Shown here: positions 16,148 through 19,192 of the stretch, one piece after another
How the letters are laid out: each line of letters opens with the position of its first letter
Numbering within the stretch: the first letter of the stretch is position 1
Assembly (NCBI GenBank): GCA_023269455.1
Contig: JAHFTG010000008.1
Location: 1-19,192, forward strand
DNA from: Opitutaceae bacterium
GTDB taxonomy: Bacteria > Verrucomicrobiota > Verrucomicrobiia > Opitutales > Opitutaceae
Length of the DNA stretch: 19,192 nucleotides
Direction of reading: 5' to 3'
The notes under the pieces: model-generated
Told to the model about the DNA's origin: nothing
Database searches by the model: none
What the model saw: the letters and a program-made list of their open reading frames with translations, nothing else
Made by a program: the position numbers and the translations under genes

Positions 16148-17383
16148 GTGCCCGCCAGCTTCCGCACTCCCCTCGAACTCCTCAGCGTCTTCAAAACGAC
16201 GACCGGGGAACGCTTCGACTGGATCACGCCTATCGTCCTGATCGCCCTCAGCAGCATCGGCGTGGCGTTCATCTATAGTGCGCAGCTCGCCACACCCCAA
16301 AACGACTGGATCAAGCAACTCATCTGGCTGGGCGTCGGCGCCGGCCTCTACTTCGTCGTCTCCCAGATCAACTACCGCTTCTGGCTGAGCTTTTCCCACT
16401 GGTTCTACTTCGGCTGCATCGTCGCGCTGGTCCTCGTCATCACGCCCGGCGTCGGCACCCACCGTTTCGGGGCGCAACGCTGGCTCGACCTCGGTTTTTT
16501 CGCCCTCCAACCCTCCGAACCGGTCAAAGCCGCCGTCCTTCTCGTCACCGCCGGCATCCTCGTGCGCTCCAAAGTCGGCACCATCGCGCAGTCCCTCGGC
16601 ACACTCTGGAAATTGGCGCTTGCGGCAGGTGTTCCCATCTTCCTTATCCTGCTGCAACCCGATCTGAAATCGGCGATTGTGCTGCCTCCCGTGGTGTTCT
16701 CCATGCTCTACGTCTCCAACCTCTCGACCCGCTTTTTTGCGGTGGCGTTGGGCGCGTTCCTCCTCCTCGTGAGCGTCATCGCCTGGGATTGCTACAACTA
16801 CACCAAGTTCATGGATGGTAACCACTACTCCTACATGAACGACAAGGGGAAGTTCGAGCCGCACGGCATCCTCCCGCTGCACGATTACCAGCGCAACCGC
16901 ATCATCTCTTTCGTTGACCCGCAGAAATACGACCCGGCCGACATCGGCTGGAACCAGATCCAGTCCACCATTTCCGTCGGCTCCGGCGGACTCGAGGGCA
17001 AGGGCTGGACGAAGGGCACGCAGGCCCAGCTCGGCTACCTGCCACGCGCCGTCGCGCACAACGATTTTATTTTCTCGGTCATCGCCGAGGAAAAAGGTTT
17101 TTTGGGAAGTCTTACGGTTTTGGGGTTGTTTGGCCTATTGATGTTTAACGGCATACGCATCGCCGGGCTCGCCCGGGATCGCTTCGGCACCTTGATCGCC
17201 ATCGGCGTCACGGTGCTGTTCGCGGTGCATGTGTTCGTGAACATCGCCATGACCATCGGCCTCGTGCCCATCACGGGCATACCGCTTCCCTTTATCAGCT
17301 ACGGTGGCTCCTTTGTGCTTAGTTGCTGCTTGCTGCAAGGACTGGTTCAAAGCGTCTATCGCTTCCGCAAGGACTTCACATGA
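16148..17383 (+). CDS. rodA: Rod-shape-determining SEDS glycosyltransferase RodA
   Basis: RodA is a polytopic membrane peptidoglycan polymerase that works with PBP2 and MreB during elongation. The 411-residue protein has about ten hydrophobic segments and the SEDS signatures QPSEPVK (121-127), QPDLKSA (170-176), GWNQIQSTISVGSGG (267-281), HNDFIFSVIAEE (304-315, with the probable catalytic Asp306) and GLVPITGIPLPFISYGGS (371-388). The second is usually QPDLGT, so Lys replaces Gly. A hydrophilic loop at about 215-260 (YSYMNDKGKFEPHG) is longer than in many RodA proteins. The frame is open to a TTG at 16079, which lies inside an inverted repeat, so the GTG at 16148 is a better start. FtsW is the alternative, but the motifs fit RodA better. 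No PBP2 or MreB gene is in the window. Confidence 0.9.
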   Translation: MPASFRTPLELLSVFKTTTGERFDWITPIVLIALSSIGVAFIYSAQLATPQNDWIKQLIWLGVGAGLYFVVSQINYRFWLSFSHWFYFGCIVALVLVITPGVGTHRFGAQRWLDLGFFALQPSEPVKAAVLLVTAGILVRSKVGTIAQSLGTLWKLALAAGVPIFLILLQPDLKSAIVLPPVVFSMLYVSNLSTRFFAVALGAFLLLVSVIAWDCYNYTKFMDGNHYSYMNDKGKFEPHGILPLHDYQRNRIISFVDPQKYDPADIGWNQIQSTISVGSGGLEGKGWTKGTQAQLGYLPRAVAHNDFIFSVIAEEKGFLGSLTVLGLFGLLMFNGIRIAGLARDRFGTLIAIGVTVLFAVHVFVNIAMTIGLVPITGIPLPFISYGGSFVLSCCLLQGLVQSVYRFRKDFT

Positions 17384-17544
17384 AACTGAAGCCTGGATTC
17401 GATATCGACCGCTCTGCCGGAATTTCCTGCGCCGCGACCAAAGACCAAGGGTGCCCCGTCTTCAACCACGACCACACCCACCATGAGCGATTCATCCCCC
17501 ACGCCCTCCTCCGGCGGCCATCCCCCCGATGCCAGCCACTATGA
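17380..17544 (+). CDS. Possible small ORF coupled to rodA (doubtful)
   Basis: The ATG at 17380 overlaps the rodA stop in an ATGA arrangement and opens a 54-residue frame beginning MKLKPGFDIDRSAG. It overlaps the first 62 bases of the RNase E/G gene. The composition becomes Pro/His/Arg-rich after residue 25 and no domain is recognised. The overlap geometry suits translational coupling, but the frame may be chance. Confidence 0.2.
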   Translation: MKLKPGFDIDRSAGISCAATKDQGCPVFNHDHTHHERFIPHALLRRPSPRCQPL

Positions 17545-19192
17545 CGAGGAACTCACCAATCCCCCGCCCGCCGTCGAACACGAACCCGTTGACCGCGACG
17601 AACTGAAAACCGACGCCCAGGCGCGCTCCAAAGACCGCCCCCTCCTCGAAAAAATCCTCGCTGTTTTCAAGAAGGAGAAGACCTCCTTCCGCGAACTCAT
17701 CATCAATTCCGAGCCGCTCGAAAAACGCGTCGCCCTCCTCATCGACGGCGTCCTCGACAAATTCGAGATCGAACGCGACTCCGACAGCCGCATGGTCGGC
17801 GGCATCTTCAAGGGCAAGATCAAGAACCTCGATCCCGGCCTCAAAGCCGCCTTCGTGGACATCGGCTACTCGAAAAACGCCTTCCTCCACTACTGGGACA
17901 TGCTCCCCGCCGCCGCCGATTCGTCGGTCGAAGTCGTCCGCGTTAACAAAAAGAAAAACGCCCCGCCCCGCCCCGCCGAACCCACGGTAAAAGACATCCC
18001 CCAGATGTATCCGCCCGGCAGCGAGATCGTCATCCAGGTCACGAAAGGCCCCATCGGCACCAAAGGCCCCCGCACCACGACCAACCTCGCCCTCCCCGGC
18101 CGTTACCTCGTGCTCATGCCGTTCTCCGACCAATGCGGCATCTCCCGCAAGATCGAAGACCCCAAGGAGCGCCTGCGCCTCAAGCAAATCCTCCAGGACC
18201 TCACCATCCCCGAAGGCATGGGCGTGATCGTCCGCACCGCCGGCGAAGGCAAAAAGACCCGCTACTTCGTGCGCGACCTCCACATCATGCTCAAGAAGTG
18301 GGAGGAGATTCAGCACAAGATGCAGACCGAGCGCGCCCCCGCCTGCCTCTACCAGGAGCCCAACCTCGTCGAACGCACCGTCCGCGATTTCCTCACCGAG
18401 GAAGTGGACCGCGTCCTCATCGACAACGAAGAAGACCACAAGCGCACCCAGGACCTCGTTGCCCAGATCAGCAAACGCTCCCGCAACAAGATCGCCCTCT
18501 ACAAGGACAACATTCCGATCTTCGAACGCTTCAACATCGAGCGCCAGATCGAGCAGACCGGCCAGCGCAAGGTCCAGCTCCCCTCCGGCGGCGAGATCAT
18601 CATCGACGAGACCGAGGCCCTCATCGCCATCGACGTCAACACCGGCTCCCACAAGAACCGTGGCGGCGAAGAGAAAAACGTCATCTACGCCGTCAACTTG
18701 GAAGCCGCCGTCGAGGCCGCTCGTCAGATCCGCCTCCGCAACCTCGGCGGCCTCATCATCATCGATTTCATCGACATGAAAGAGCGCCGCCACCGCAACG
18801 GCGTTTACGACAAGCTCGTCGAGGCGATGGCCGAGGATAAGGCCAAGAACCACATCCTCCCCATCAGCCAGCTCGGCATCCTCCAGATGACGCGCCAGCG
18901 CCAACAAGAGTCACTCTCGTCCAACCTCTACACCGACTGCCCGTATTGCCGTGGTCGCGGCATCGTGAAGTCGGCGACGACCATGTCGGTCGAGTTGCAG
19001 CGCAAGTTGAGCGCCATCGTCCGTCGCCTCACCGGCCGCAACGACGGCAAGGAATACAACCTCCGCGTGCTCGTCCACCCGAGCATCCTGGAACGTCTGC
19101 GGAGCGAAGATGCGAACCTGCTTGTGCGCATGGAAAAGCTGTTCGGCGTGAAGCTGGCCTTCCGCGCCGACCCGGCCTACCACGTCGAAAAC
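17483..19192 (+). CDS. rng: Ribonuclease E/G family endoribonuclease (3' end outside window)
   Basis: RNase E/G enzymes cleave single-stranded RNA during mRNA decay and rRNA maturation. The frame runs open from the ATG at 17483 to the last base, giving 570 residues and no stop. After an unconserved acidic/Pro-rich leader (1-75), an S1-type domain starts at EKRVALLIDG (80-89) and includes GGIFKGKIKNLDPGLKAAFVDIG. It is interrupted by a basic/Pro-rich insert at about 145-172 (VNKKKNAPPRPAEP). The DNase I-like catalytic part has IAIDVNTG (Asp384) and IIIDFIDM (Asp428). The Zn-link Cys pair is CPYC (486 and 489) in CPYCRGRG. The C-terminal end is that of the short RNase G form as far as it is visible. 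The gene lies 99 bases after rodA. Whether an RNase E-like extension follows cannot be seen. Confidence 0.95.
   Translation, partial: MSDSSPTPSSGGHPPDASHYDEELTNPPPAVEHEPVDRDELKTDAQARSKDRPLLEKILAVFKKEKTSFRELIINSEPLEKRVALLIDGVLDKFEIERDSDSRMVGGIFKGKIKNLDPGLKAAFVDIGYSKNAFLHYWDMLPAAADSSVEVVRVNKKKNAPPRPAEPTVKDIPQMYPPGSEIVIQVTKGPIGTKGPRTTTNLALPGRYLVLMPFSDQCGISRKIEDPKERLRLKQILQDLTIPEGMGVIVRTAGEGKKTRYFVRDLHIMLKKWEEIQHKMQTERAPACLYQEPNLVERTVRDFLTEEVDRVLIDNEEDHKRTQDLVAQISKRSRNKIALYKDNIPIFERFNIERQIEQTGQRKVQLPSGGEIIIDETEALIAIDVNTGSHKNRGGEEKNVIYAVNLEAAVEAARQIRLRNLGGLIIIDFIDMKERRHRNGVYDKLVEAMAEDKAKNHILPISQLGILQMTRQRQQESLSSNLYTDCPYCRGRGIVKSATTMSVELQRKLSAIVRRLTGRNDGKEYNLRVLVHPSILERLRSEDANLLVRMEKLFGVKLAFRADPAYHVEN

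Noticed and set aside
17492..18907. 471-residue minus-strand frame opposite the RNase E/G gene
   Set aside because: It is Asp/Val/Ala/Gly-rich without motifs, and the opposite strand encodes all RNase E/G catalytic motifs.

Overview
This GC-rich window has the gene set and codon use of a verrucomicrobial chromosome, most likely Opitutaceae. That placement is inferred from SHD1-domain secreted proteins, DUF2934, RNase Y and RNase E/G side by side, and intergenic inverted repeats of a kind I associate with that phylum. No rRNA, tRNA, CRISPR array or intact insertion sequence was seen. Few start codons have a clear Shine-Dalgarno sequence.

Layout. (1) 1-1698: 3' part of gyrA and its terminator. 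(2) About 1.7-5.66 kb: a variable, gene-poor stretch between conserved genes. It holds an AT-rich P-loop ATPase gene that looks foreign, a YbjQ-family gene, an AT-rich NPCBM-type lipoprotein gene, a small DUF2934 gene on the minus strand and a truncated signal-peptide ORF. (3) 5.66-8.81 kb: a plus-strand run of a PTS EIIA (PtsN-like) gene, two tandem CorA transporters and a HAD hydrolase. (4) 8.81-10.34 kb: a DEDDh-type exonuclease-like gene (minus) divergent from a HisN/IMPase-family phosphatase (plus), with the space between them filled by an inverted repeat. (5) 10.35-13.67 kb: a minus-strand pair of exported DUF2059 paralogues, divergent from a plus-strand pair of exported SHD1 paralogues. 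(6) 13.72-15.72 kb: queF and rny (RNase Y), minus strand. (7) 16.15 kb to the end: rodA and the start of an RNase E/G gene, which is still open at the window edge.

The core functions are DNA topology (GyrA), RNA turnover (RNase Y, RNase E/G), cell elongation (RodA), queuosine synthesis (QueF), metal transport (CorA) and PTS-type regulation (EIIA). The least ordinary features are three intergenic inverted repeats of shared design but different sequence, three tandem paralogue pairs within 7.5 kb, the AT-rich ATPase flanked by short imperfect inverted repeats, and an exonuclease-like protein with Lys where the ExoII Asp is expected. I found no complete multi-gene defence or other novel system. 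The solitary ATPase and the repeat family are the best leads.
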